Source: Chara braunii (taxonomy: Eukaryota; Streptophyta; Charophyceae; Charales; Characeae). Taken from it: a stretch of 64,000 nucleotides of DNA. The first letter of the stretch is position 1; every line of letters begins with the position of its first letter. Location of the stretch: contig BFEA01000125.1 of assembly GCA_003427395.1 (NCBI GenBank), forward strand, positions 595,838-659,837, in the 5' to 3' direction. A program made the position numbers and the translations under genes. Shown here in pieces: positions 42,726 through 54,172 of this stretch. The notes under the pieces are model-generated. The model had not been told where the DNA came from. It saw only the letters and a program-made list of their open reading frames with translations, and searched no databases.

Positions 42726-43079
42726 ACGATACGGAGGTCCGGGGATCGAGGCCAACAGGGCATCGGCGCAGCGGCCGCGGAGCAGCGTGGAGCAAAACCT
42801 GAGGGGTTGAGGGCCCGACGGGGCTATCCCCCCATTCAGTTTCGTTAACAGGCGCGGCGACAGACCCGGTCCACGAGACCGGTGGGGCTGTAGCAATCCC
42901 CGCGTCCTGCTTAGGGTTTTTTTTTGTGATATTTCAGTTTATTTTTGCCCTTCATGTATGTTTTTTTTATTTTATTAAATTTATTATTATTATTCGCGGT
43001 CCCGCTCTGATTCAGGGCGTGGCACCTCGGTGGTTGTTCAAATTTTGAAGAGCCGCGACTGGGGTACTACCGCGGCTAG

Positions 43080-43169
43080 GTCCTTCGGGACATCCATTAA
43101 AAATTGGAACGATACAGAGAGGATTAGCATGGCCCCTGCGCAAGGGGTGACACGCGCAAATCGGAAAAA
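43080..43169 (+). ncRNA. U6 snRNA-like sequence in the 3' LTR
   Basis: Second copy of the U6-like segment. Here it reads ATTGGAACGATACAGAG, the canonical U6 form, where the left copy has two changes. So the captured sequence was originally closer to functional U6, and the left copy has drifted. Confidence 0.86.
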
Positions 43170-46100
43170 CAGCCGGGCACTTTGGGTTCTGGCTTTCCTC
43201 CCTCTGATTATTCTCGGGTGCAGCGGTTAGAGGCACTGGGCTGGGCGCGCAGCACCGGTACTGCATGCAACGCTCGTCGGTCTTGGGTTTAGGGGCGAAA
43301 GACTAATCGAACCATCTAGTAGTTGGGCTCCTCCAAGGTTTCTCCTGCTAACGTCGGACGGGTCGGGCGCTGAGGCTGCGCTGGGAGCCATGGGGCCGCT
43401 ACGGCCAGGTTGCTGCGCCGACAGAGGTGGTGGGAGAGAGAGGAGTGAACCGGGATGAGAAGCCAGGACAGGTGCGTGCGGCGCAGAGGGATCAGAGATG
43501 GCAGGGTAGTGAGTTCGGGCGGCAGGGAGGAAAGCGCAGAATCACGGGAGAGGCGCTGAGATAGGCGGTAGCGGGTAGATAGGGTGGCGGGCCGTACGTG
43601 ACCTGAGATGTGACGAGCGGACTGGCCGGGAGCGATGTGCAGCAGCAGGGAAAGTCGGGAGGGGAAGTGATAGAGGGAATGAACCTGGGCGCGTTTCCGC
43701 GCCGGGTTCATTTGGAAGAAACGAGTTATGGCAAAGGTCGAAAACACTTACCTTGCCCAATTCTCAATGGAAATGAGCGGGGAAAGAGAGTAAGTAGGGG
43801 TTTTGACCCCGGGCGAGCGAGATTATGAGGTTAGTTTAGCTAATAGATCAGTAGTTTATGAGTTAGTAGAGAGGGACATAGCGTGGACCTACAGATATGG
43901 CCGACATAGGATGGGGGGAGATTGCCCCGAAGCTCAGCCGTTTCTTGATGACATCGGCCAGAGGGAGGAGCGTCGGAGGGGTTTCTGAATTAGTCGACAT
44001 CAATAGTGTTGTTAGTTTTTTGACCGGTTGAGTAGGATAAGAGGTTAGTAGAAAGGTCAGTGCGTCGGGCTATGGTAGAAGAAAGAAGAAGGGGTGGTTT
44101 TTGCGCCCGTTTCCCGATAGAAATGGGCTAGTGAGATTTCATTTCTAGTATTTCAGATTCGGCCGATCTTGATTCTGCGGTTAGTTTAGGACAAGAGTTA
44201 CGAAGGAGGTGTTAGTAGAGGAAGTCATTGCGCGAAGGGGAACGAACAGGGGTGGACGAGGACAGGGGATCGCGCCAGGTGCGTGCGAAAGCAGAGTCGG
44301 GGATGGCAGACAACGGGCTGGTGCTGCTGTCATCATCGAAAGATCGGAGTGATCAGTCGTCCCTCTTGCCCCGCTAGTTGCGACAGTCTTCGTCGTAGGG
44401 GTCTTTGCTATCTGTATGAACCTGGTCGCGAGTGTGACCTGGTGCCGATCGAAGGAGAGGTGAGCCACGGGATTGGAGACTTACCTGAGGATGGGTGGGG
44501 CGCTGTTCGTCCCATCGATGGGAGTAGTGTGAGGCTAGCTGCAAGATTGGAGACGTACCCCTGGCCGGTGCGCTGATTGACATGTCGGTGGGAAGCATCC
44601 CTGTCGACCTCGCTGCAGGCACAACTTGGGGAACGCCATGAACCTATCCTTGTTTAAGGGGAAGATTCACTCTCACTTGCTACGACGGGAACGAGGGGGC
44701 CAGTAGACTTAGCAGTTGGCTGTGTTTGGTTGGTGTGGTCGCGTAGAGGGAGCAGGAATAAGCGGAGAGGAATTGGGGCTCACCTGTTGGTGGTGCTGCA
44801 GAGCGCACTGTTGTTTAGGAGTACGGTAATCTCACGATCGTAGGTAGGGAGTGAGCAGGCGTTGCTCACAACCTGTCAGGTAGACTGGTGCGGAAGGCTG
44901 AGTCGGGTTCAAGTTGTACGGCCTCCCGCCCCGCCACAGTGCTCAACCTGCCGAAATGAAGAGGAAGAGGGAGGGATAAAGCAAGAAAGGGAGGAAGAGC
45001 AGATACTCGTCATTGAGTCGATGTGGGGCGTGAGGAGTCGGGGAGTAGGTGGCGGCACAAGTCTGCATGGGGCAGTGTCATTGGAACAACAGTCCGAGTC
45101 TGGGACCGTTTTGGTCCGGCAGGATGCCAGAAGGAGAAAGAAAAAGTTCGCACCTGGGCTATCGGTGATCCGCGAAGTCGGCTCCTTCAGGCACCACGGG
45201 GGTTACTACGGATGTCAATAGAATGTATTGCATGGGTACATACTGCTGCAGGCTGTGTAGTGGTAGTCTGAGGGCCAAGAAATCAAGTGGGGGGGGGGGG
45301 GGGGGGGGTTAGCGCACATTGGTGACGGAGAGATCAATCAAGTTGAGGCTGGCGTAGGGGAGGCTGCAGCTGGGTAGGCTGCTGGCGCTTCTGTCTGCGA
45401 GCCTGTCGTTTTGGCCTACGTAAAGAGTATTGCGGCTGGTATAACTAGGATTGCTGGCGAGAAGGATTGCAATAATCAATGTGCGTTGCCGCCTACGAAC
45501 ATATTTACTACCCGTGGCCGCTATAGTTGCAGCTGATACTATACAGTTAGCCTGCAGCTGTTGGCGTTGTGTTTTCCGAGGGGCAGCCAGGCTGTGGAGG
45601 GAGTTAACGCTGCGATTTGGAGGATCATCATGGAGTCAGCAGTCGGCAGTTTGACTTCGGTTTGACCAAGCCCCCGCGATCTGGCTGCCATTACGGGGCC
45701 CTCAGGCGCGTCAAGGTTTCAAGGCCCTCTCCTGCGAGTCTGAGCGCACCTCCCTTGTATCTGAGAGACTGAATGCCCCAACTTCTACCCTTCTCATTCT
45801 AAGTCTGGTCTATTTGGTTACGAGAGAAAGGCGGCAGGCGGGATTGCAACCCGTAATCCGTGCCAAGGCCTCTGTGGTAGCTACGCCCCACGGATTGCGG
45901 GAGCTCTGCCAGAACTTAGGAGGAGTTTTGGAGGCAGGGAATTGAGAGATAATAATTGTTTCCCCCTCCATATACCCTGGTTAACCCCTTTCTGTACCCC
46001 TTCCTATGTTTGACTAAGTATGTTGCATGCACCCCTATCTTGACTTTAGTTTGATTGGCAGGACACCACTCATATCAAGTAAAGGAGTGTGTGCGCAATC

Positions 46101-46212
46101 TCAGTTTCAGTTTTTGTTGATTGCTTNAAGGCAGGTTGTGAACACAAGGGGTTGCATCTNGGGGAAGGGTGGTGAAAGGTGGTTTTGCTTGAGCCTTAAT
46201 AGGTCCTATGGA

Positions 46213-47038
46213 GTCAGACCAGTTCCATAAGATTGGACGGCCTGACCGCTGTGTTTTATTTTTGAATTGCATGGAGAGTCGAACCAGTTCCATAAGATTG
46301 GACGGTCTGATTGCTCTGAATTGTGAGGGTTTGACTGTGGTTGACTTTTCAGGGGCCAAATTTGTACCATAAGATTGGAGGGTTTGGTTGCCATGTTTGG
46401 TTGGGGTCTTGTTTTGTTTCTTTTGTTTATGGTCGAGGAGGTCTGAGCAAGTCCATAAGATTGGACGGCTTAGCCCCTTCCTGTTTCATTCTGAGGGACT
46501 AATTCTCGCTGAGGGCAGGGCATGTCCATAAGATTGGACGGCCTTGGACTCNTGCCGCACATAATGGATCAGAGAGAAACGAACCTGGCAGAGGACCAGA
46601 CATGTTCCATGAGATTGGACGGTCTGGCCCAAAGCCTCNCACATGTTGGAACCCAAAAGGTTAAATTTTGGTTATATTTTNTACTATCTTATTTATGAAC
46701 AGGCTAGTCAGGCATGGGTTCCATAAGATTGGACGGNCTGGCTGTAGCTTATCATGAAATGAAGAGAGTATAACTAAGAGTATAATTGAAGGTAACCCTG
46801 GGCAGGTTGAGCCTTGTTCTGAGAGGAACGACTCAGTCCTATGCCCAACTTTTTTCACCAAGCTCAGAGAGGTATATATAAGTTGGATATTAAACAGTTC
46901 AGGGCGGTTGAGCGTTGTTCTAAGATGAACGGCTTAGTCATATGCCCCAAAAAGAAGAGAGAAGTAGTTGTGCAACCTGTTCGTGTATACTCAATGGCTG
47001 AGTCAGGCAGGTTCCATAAGATTGGACGGCTTGACTTT
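46213..47038 (+). ncRNA. Stem-loop array in the 3' LTR
   Basis: Same ten hairpins as at 31744-32569. Three ambiguous bases in the left array are resolved here. In unit 9 the resolved bases complete an 8-bp stem (GGTTGAGC with GCTTAGTC, including G-U pairs), which supports the fold. Confidence 0.78.
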
Positions 47039-49381
47039 ATGCCCTATGTAAGCTGGGTATAAGGGAATAAAGCATCGAAAGGTTACGTACGAACTATTGT
47101 TTGCAAAGTTTGACTTGGGGTGAGGAGAGTACTTACCTTTGTGGTTTGGCCTGCATGTGACTGAGTGAGGCTACTACATGGTGCGAGTTTNAGTTTGACA
47201 GGTAGTTGCTGTAGTTGCTCGTCACGTGCTAGAGCGATAGGAGTTAGTTCAATTACTGCATTTTCTGGGCTAAGTTTTTTTACTTAGATCAATTCTCGCA
47301 TTTTCTGGGATCTTTTGTTATACTTGGCTTTGTATAAATTTTGGTAAGCTACTTTCTCTACGGGAAGCGCTGCGGAAATTTTTGCAAATCCAAAGAGTTA
47401 GTCAAATTTTGACTTATCGAAGTTCAACTTGTCTAAAGTTTATATATGACTTAGTAAAAATCTGGAAAGTCTCCTTTTCTAAAAGGAGTGCTGCCCAAAT
47501 TTTTGCTAATTTAGGGAGTTAGACAAAATTGGACCTTGGAAAATCAAAAGACTATTTTTCTTATTCGGACTTATATAAATTCTGAAAAGACACTTTTCCT
47601 ACGGGAAGCGCTGCCAAAATTTTCTTAGTTTAAAGGAGATAAATTATATTTTGATAGGTGGCAATTCTGGCGATCCACTCTGTATAGGGGAGATTATGTC
47701 ACGGTCTACCTTTGCTTTGGGCACTGCTTAAAGGTAGATTCAGGTTTAGTGAATTAGAAGGGTCTTGGGTGAGAATGTGTTATGGAGTTATGTTCTTCAT
47801 ACACTTATGAGTTTAGCTTGGGGATTGGCCTGTAATGTGTTACAGATCCTCTGGACCGTTTAATTCAGGATCTGGACTAGATTCAGCTCGATCCTACGAG
47901 GATCATCTTCTGTTATCACTGATAACAGGTCGGTTGCTGACTCGTCGGTTTACGATTCAACTCCAATCCATCCCTCTCACTCAACCTAAAGGTTTTAGCC
48001 TTGTGACTTGAACTGTTTTGTTGTGTTTTCACCCGGACTTTATTGAATGGTCATCCAACAAAAGTACTGAGTATTTATTTAAGAGTTGCACGAGTGAGGC
48101 TTGTATGGCTAAAGCGAGGGGTATGAGTGCAAGGAATGGTTGAAGTTGACCCCGTGTAGTGTGTGGACTCCTGGTTGAATTTTTTTGATGTGATTGCAGG
48201 TACGTTTGTGATTCGGACTCTGGATGTGACTGCCTGCGATTACACACATATATGGATGAGAGGAGTCTCACTGTGACTGTGAGAAGTGATCGTCCTATAT
48301 AAATAAGCCTTATATATATATTTATATGTGCCTTGGGGATGCGAGCGGCTTACTGAGATCGTGCGCAAGCGTTAACCGGGTTATAATTTGAGAGAAAAGG
48401 GAGATCCCCTTTTATCCTTTTGCTTCTTAGAGATTTTTATAGTCGGTCGTTGGTCCTGGGCCGGGATTCAAGGTCCTTGTCCAGGACATCCCAAGCCCTA
48501 GACTCTGCAGGGAAGGAATCTGCCCCCGTGTAGAGCCTATTTGCCTTGCCTACCGAGACGCTCAGACCAAAGGCCGGAGGTCTCGCGGCGGCTGCACAAC
48601 TATTCCTTCAGCCGTGCAATGTCGTGAAGGATTAGACCCTCACGACATTTCGAGTCTGACACTTAAGTGTCATAAGCGGTACTCGGATCCACGAGGGACC
48701 GCTTGATTATGGGCACTACATAGTACGTCATCATTGCGACTGCTTTCGTACATTTGCATTGCGAGTCGATATGAGTTAGCCCTGCGTCCGCGCGATTTTA
48801 TATCAAGGCTCGCACGCGACGCCTATCCGATTTCCACAGCGGAGAGTTATGGGATGGCTACTAAGGGACTAGGAGTGTTGTCGCGTTGTTTGATGTGTGT
48901 TTGTGTGTGTGTTTTATTTTTGTGTTCGTAAAGTGGCGTGCGCGTGGTGTGTGGGATGCGTCCTAGTCGACCGACGACGGGTCGCGCTTGGGACTTTAGC
49001 CCCCCAAGATGTCGGTTCGCATGCGGGTCCGATAGGCGTATTCCCGCGTGTACCCCCTATGCTACAGCGAACGAGAAACGCCCTCGGTTGGTCCACCTCT
49101 GCGATTGCAACTGATCAACTTTCGTACTGTGGACTGGTATCTCGGCGGGGATACGCCCACCGAAGGGAGGTGACAGCTCCCGGAAGGTGGAGGTAAGTTG
49201 CGCCTCGCGTAGGCCCTATCCTGTCGTAGGGGCTCGCGAGAGGTATGGTTGGCGCACTCGGTCGGAGCGGCCTCAGGAAGCTCCATTTGTGTGTTCGCGG
49301 CAAGGTTGATCCAACTCCTGCGTGACGCGGCCGAGAGGGTCCCGCGCTGCCACGTGCGGTGCCGGACCGATGCGCCCGACA

Positions 49382-50817
49382 ACGATCTTCTAATTCTTGA
49401 ATTTCCTGAGCAATTACTTCGTTGTCGGCTTCTGGGGTTTCCTATGATTGTAATTCTAGGATTCGTTGGTATATTTTTGATTCATTGGCATGGCGTTTAG
49501 CTGCTACGATCTTGGAATATTCATTGCATTTACGACCAAAAAAGAGAAGGTCGTTGTTGAACCAAGTTATGTTATTCTGAATGAGATTTTTTTGTTGTCG
49601 CCAATAGTTTCATACATCCTTGAGATAAATCTTAAAACTTTCTATTTTTAGAAGAGACGTATTAAGTTTATAATAGTCTCTACCTTGGTCCGTTTTTTTA
49701 GAAAAGGACATGAGGACAGCGCACATAGCATGGTCCAGACCAGATAGAGGGTGCTTAGGAAAGATTTCGGCGCTTTGTAGTGCGCCCGCTAGGTCATCAG
49801 AGAGGAGAATGAGATCAATTCGTGATTTTGACATTGTTTTGGATTAAATAGTTCCAAGACACGAGTGAGAAATCGATGTATTTTGACAGGACGATCTCGT
49901 TCCGTATATAAATTATTTCGTGTTTCTCGTATAGTTTTTCGTGAATTAGCATCCAGAGGTGCTTTATATGGCATAAATAAGTCTAGTTGGTAGTTGTTCA
50001 TATATGCATCTGTTATTTATCTTAAATAAAAATGACAAATGCTCAGAAAGCCAAAAAGGTCGTGATTCTTTTCAACCAATGGGATTTGTGAATTTGAAGG
50101 GTATATGGATTTTGAAGCAAGAAAATGTGCGTAGAGAGGGGTTTAATCTTCTAAAGGAGTCAAAAAGATTAAAGGATTGGGTAAGATTGACTATCAACGC
50201 TTCGTCCACAGCAACATAATCAGGACATGGGTCCGAAATGCGCCACCGGTCTATTGATCGATCAGGGACAGCGTTAAAGTCCCCGACAATGATTATCGGA
50301 ATACCCACATGAAGTCTGGGGATTAGGGTCCCGAAGAACCGCTGGCGATTACCTGATTCATTAGGCCCATACACACACAACACTATTACTATCTCTAGTG
50401 CTAACATCGCTAGGATATACGCCCATCTACCTTCTTCTTTATCAACTTTCCAGTAGACAGGGTCTACCTTAGAATCGGGCGGGATCCAGATAGCAACACC
50501 TGCGCTACCTGGACTAGGAGCGTGTGCCCTAAATGCTGCGTAGGGCCAGATCTGTTTATGACAATGATTATGAGAGGCCGTGTCCATTAAATGAGTTTCC
50601 TGGATACAAATGATGTCAGGTCACTCCTTACCACCAATTCTTTTGATTTGATCATAGATAGCTTGCTTCTTTTCAAATTTTGCAGAAGCCAAGCCGTTTA
50701 TATTTAACGACCTAAGGTCGAGGTCTGCTTGTCTCTTGGATGATTTCCATAATCTATCTTTATTATATAACGCGTCAATTATTTGGATCTTATCCATTTT
50801 ATCTATCTTAACGGAGA
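49382..50817 (-). pseudogene. LINE copy 4 ORF2 N-terminus: APE-type endonuclease
   Basis: Endonuclease/exonuclease/phosphatase fold that nicks the target DNA for retrotransposition. Motifs in order on the minus strand are LNINGL, IICIQETHL, VCVYGPNE, VGDFNAVPD (about 50265-50290), SRIDLILLSDDL and GLDHAM, the SDH-type motif. A TGA at 50621-50623 sits between GGKE and PDIICIQE. Further stops and frameshifts lie after KIYLKDV near 49610. The last residues before the LTR element are EIQELEDR. The ORF2 start is probably near 50800. Confidence 0.83.
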
Positions 50818-50832
50818 AAGAGTATCAAGCAG

Positions 50833-53182
50833 TCAACCAAAAACTGTGGTAAAGTAAGGGAATTGCGATTTAAGTAAAAAATGCAGATCAGTCCAATGGC
50901 CCAGATCCAGCGGGCCCCCTGGTGCTAAGACTTTTTGGCTCAAAAAACGCACCAGTAGTGTCCCCACGTCTGTCTCAGGCCAGAAACTGCTGGCCTTGAT
51001 CTTCATTACCTGCAGATCCAAAAGGAGATCGTGACAAAGCCATTTGAGATTAATTTTCCTTCCGGATTCGTATTCGAGGAAGACGTCCCATTCTGTCAGA
51101 CTGTGCTCACCTCCCATTATGATAAGAGATGCTATACTACCAGACGGTAGGGCGTTTTTTATATATCTGGCTATTTCATACTTAAAGAGGGGTACCCTCG
51201 CCTCACGACCCGCCTCAGTGGTGAGAGAGAGAAGGGGGGATGTGATCCCCATTATCGTTACTTCGCCATGCATCGCTTCCTGGGGGATGGACAAACCCAA
51301 TTCCCAGCTGTCATCTTTCCATCTGACTGGCAGAAAGGATATCCCAGTTTTAGTAGGAAGCAAACACCCTTGACCCTTTTGCAAGCAATGTCTCAGTCTC
51401 TGTCTCGTAGAAGTAAGGTGAGATTTTGTGGTCGCAGGCAGAGAGTTCAGGGAGGCTCTATACAATTTTTGTGGTCATTGAGATCAACAATTTGTGAAAC
51501 AGATTGATCCACCGGAGGGTTCATTTGACCTTTATTACTATCTCCGGCGATATATCTTCTCTTGAATTATCCCTGCTATGACTACTAGGTGTTTGATTCA
51601 GAGCAAACACATACCTCACTGTTATGACCCAGATTGTCCTGCTCATCAGATTGTGGTTTCTGGGGCATAGACTCTACAACAGGGAGGGTACTCGCTTGTA
51701 TGAGACCAGAAACGTTAGTCCCAATTGCCTCTCTGATATGTCCAAGGTTGTCCTTCTTGACAGACTGTGTTAGCAGGGAGGAAGACCCAGCAGTATGATT
51801 ACCAGGGCCTAAGCTTACCATCTGTGTGTGACCAGAGCCATTGAACTCGATGACTGTTGGCACAGCCGTGTCCTGCTCGACATACTGTGTTAACAGGGAG
51901 GTAGACCCAGCAGTATGATTACTAGTGCCTAAGCTTACCATCTGTGTGAGACCAGAGCCATTGAACTCGATGTCTGTTGGCACTTGGGAAATTAATTTTG
52001 GAACAGCCACCTCACATGCCTGAACAGGAATCTCCTCTACAGAGATAAGATCCTCATGAAGTACATTCGAAATTGACAGCTGCTCATCCTGAGCGATTAT
52101 CGTGGGGGGTGAGTATGTACAGGCAATTAAATTTGACTCGACCACTTCAGGAATCTGGACTGAGGTCTCCTTTTCAGGGGTGTGATCATTATGCAGTACC
52201 AGTGGATTTGATCCTATTGTCCCGTTATTCCCCCCTTGAGCAATATCTGAGAGACTTGAAAGATGCTCATCTTGAGTGCTTGTCACGGGGACTGAGTGTG
52301 AATCTTCAGAACCCGGATCCCATTCTATAAGGCCTTGACTGTGTGAAGTTGGAACCGCCGAATGACGATTAATAAATAAATTTTTTCTTTCCCCAGTGAG
52401 ATCCGATATGATCTCTTTAAATCGGGACATAATTCCATTCCCCGTGGGACTACCTGTTGGTTTCTGTGGCAGCTGCACGACATTCGGGGGCGTGTCCCCA
52501 GAACCAGATTCATTTGAAATCGTCAGACTTTCAGTGTTGCTTTCCCTGTCACACAGCTTTCAAATTGTGGTTTGTATGTCCTGCCCGGGATCACGTTGTA
52601 TATTAATGTTATCTTCCCCGTGCTGTGACCCGGGAGTGACTTGGAGCTGTGGCTGGTTGGCCAGCGAAGACGTGTGTTGCCTGATAGTATTGCCTTCTTT
52701 CTGTGTTATCGCAGAAGTGCTTGCTGTTTTTGCTGGTTACCTAGTGAAGGCGTGTGTTGTTTTGTTTGTTCTTGTGAAACATGTATTTCTTGTGAATCCT
52801 CCGCCACTGAAGCCAGAGGTAAAAAGCGATTATGTGAATGTAACAAAAGATGAGTCTCTCCTGGGTTCTTGAACCTGAATCTGGAGAAGACAATGGAAAG
52901 AATTTTAATACTGATGTCTTCCCACGAAAAAGCCGAAGAAGATCCCTGCATTAAGAATGAGGTTAAACTCTCACTGTTCTTTAGGAGTAATATCAATTCA
53001 GTGAAGATGTGAGGCCAATGATTGGCTGACAGATGCGGATGTTGTTCCTTTAGATTATATAAAATCCAGTCTGCGATTTTACACACAATTGAATCAACAT
53101 CCGCTATTACCTCAGAAGAACCCCCTGATGTAGGTACCCACTGCGGAGGTGGAACAGGAGAGTGGAGGATCTCAATGTCCAT
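50833..53182 (-). pseudogene. LINE copy 4 ORF1, broken into three frames
   Basis: Pieces: 52706-53182 (158 residues, starting MDIEILHSPVPPPQ), 51585-52478 (297 residues, Ser/Thr/Gln-rich, low complexity) and 50833-51465 (210 residues, ending just before ORF2). The middle piece has an in-frame 120-bp (40-residue) duplication containing IEFNGSG.TQMVSLG and NHTAGS at about 51775-51985. ORF1 proteins of LINEs bind RNA, but no RRM or zinc knuckle is recognisable. Assignment rests on position between the 5' end and the endonuclease. Confidence 0.6.
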
Positions 53183-53198
53183 TGGTTCAGCGCCAAAG

Positions 53199-53274
53199 GC
53201 CTCCTTGAGGGGGTGTCATGTTAATCTTATCTTTCTCTGTATCGTTCCAATTATAACGGATGTCCCGAAAGGAC
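53199..53274 (-). ncRNA. U6 snRNA-like sequence at the LINE 5' end
   Basis: On the minus strand it reads GTCCTTTCGGGACATCC, then AATTGGAACGATACAGAG, then GATTAACATGAC, and degrades into CCTCAAGGA. It ends about 17 nt before the presumed ORF1 ATG. This is most simply a template-jump chimera made during reverse transcription, or a U6-derived 5' UTR. Confidence 0.82.
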
Positions 53275-53520
53275 ATCTTTGCTTTCCTGTTTGCCAGGGT
53301 TCTCTCAATATTTGCTGGCAAATTACGTCCGCTTGCTCCACAATACGTAGCACTACCAGCTGGGGCAGTGCATCTGGCATCTCTATCAATACGTGGGAGC
53401 GGGAGGGTATAACCGCAAGGAGATATCTGATTCAAAGGATTCTACCCCAAAAGCCTGCAGTGATTTTTTTTTTTAAATGGGCTTCGGGTTTCATTTTCTG
53501 GATATAAATGATGTGACTTA

Positions 53521-54081
53521 GGGGCTCCTTCGACACTCCTCGGGCCGTCCTCGGGGCCCGAGGAAATTCTCCCATCGTCGCCCGAGGAAATTTGCGCTGT
53601 CGTTCCACTCATCCTCGTAATTGTTCCCCGAGGACAATTCCTCGGGGGCTTCCGCGGCCAGTTTCATATATCGACAAGCGGACACGGGGGGAGGGACGAG
53701 GTTGGTCCAGCAAGGTGTGTCTGTGCTGACATCGTTGGTCCAGCTCGGGTGGGCATTGCAAATTCGAAAGTTGGCAAGGTGTGTCCGTACCAACCGTTGC
53801 TGAGCGAAGATGTCCGTCGACGGGCCGCCAGGAGCAGCAATGGACCAGCAGCGTCGAAAATTGTCATCGAGAGAGCTGCCGTCGACGCCCCGATTCTTCC
53901 GGATGCTCGACCTTCGAGGGACCTCGGGAGGTCCCTTGGGGAATGCATCGAAATGGCTGTAGCCCGAGGAATCCCCGAGGAAATGTTTTCACATTTATTT
54001 TTTCAATTTCTTCCCCGAGGATAAGTGGAACAATGAATTTCTCGGGGAACTTATGCGCCCGAGGAGTGTCGAACGAGTCCC
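53521..54081. mobile_element. Harbinger/Tourist-like MITE B, copy B1
   Basis: It begins GGGGCTCCTTCGACACTCC and ends GGAGTGTCGAACGAGTCCC. It is flanked by TTA at 53518-53520 and 54082-54084, the 3-bp TTA/TAA duplication typical of PIF/Harbinger. Internal CCCGAGGAAAT motifs are repeated and inverted. No transposase is present. Confidence 0.85.
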
Positions 54082-54172
54082 TTAGATACAGCCACATTTA
54101 CCCTTTCACAACTGGGCATCGGTTTTCGTTTTTTTTTCCTTTTTTTTTTAATAAATCTTTGTGACACACCCA

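Larger units (their letters stand above)
27465..49381 (+). mobile_element. 21.9-kb non-autonomous LTR retrotransposon with about 7.5-kb LTRs
   Basis: Two long direct repeats (27465-34911 and 41866-49381) flank a 6.95-kb internal region. Both start TGTCGG and end CGACA, the TG..CA rule. The PBS lies 2 nt after the left LTR. The element is inserted in LINE copy 4 in the opposite orientation. The flanks GCGA (27461-27464) and ACGA (49382-49385) look like a 4-bp target duplication with one change. The internal region has gag remnants and an orphan ORF but no recognisable pol genes. This architecture resembles large retrotransposon derivatives (LARDs), but the LTRs are longer than is usual for any plant LTR element I know. 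Confidence 0.9.
41866..49381 (+). repeat. 3' LTR (about 7.5 kb)
   Basis: It is homologous to 27465-34911, starting TGTCGG and ending CCCGACA. It carries its own U6-like sequence (43080-43169) and stem-loop array (46213-47038). It also has a 371-bp AT-rich insertion at 42355-42725. A clear polypurine tract directly upstream is not visible. The sequence before the LTR is TATGGTCCACGAAGC, which is unusual. Confidence 0.92.
49382..53274 (-). mobile_element. LINE copy 4, 5' half, minus strand
   Basis: 5' part of the LINE interrupted by the LTR element: a U6-like start, ORF1 and the endonuclease half of ORF2. Together with 23663-27464 it makes about 7.7 kb. Confidence 0.87.
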
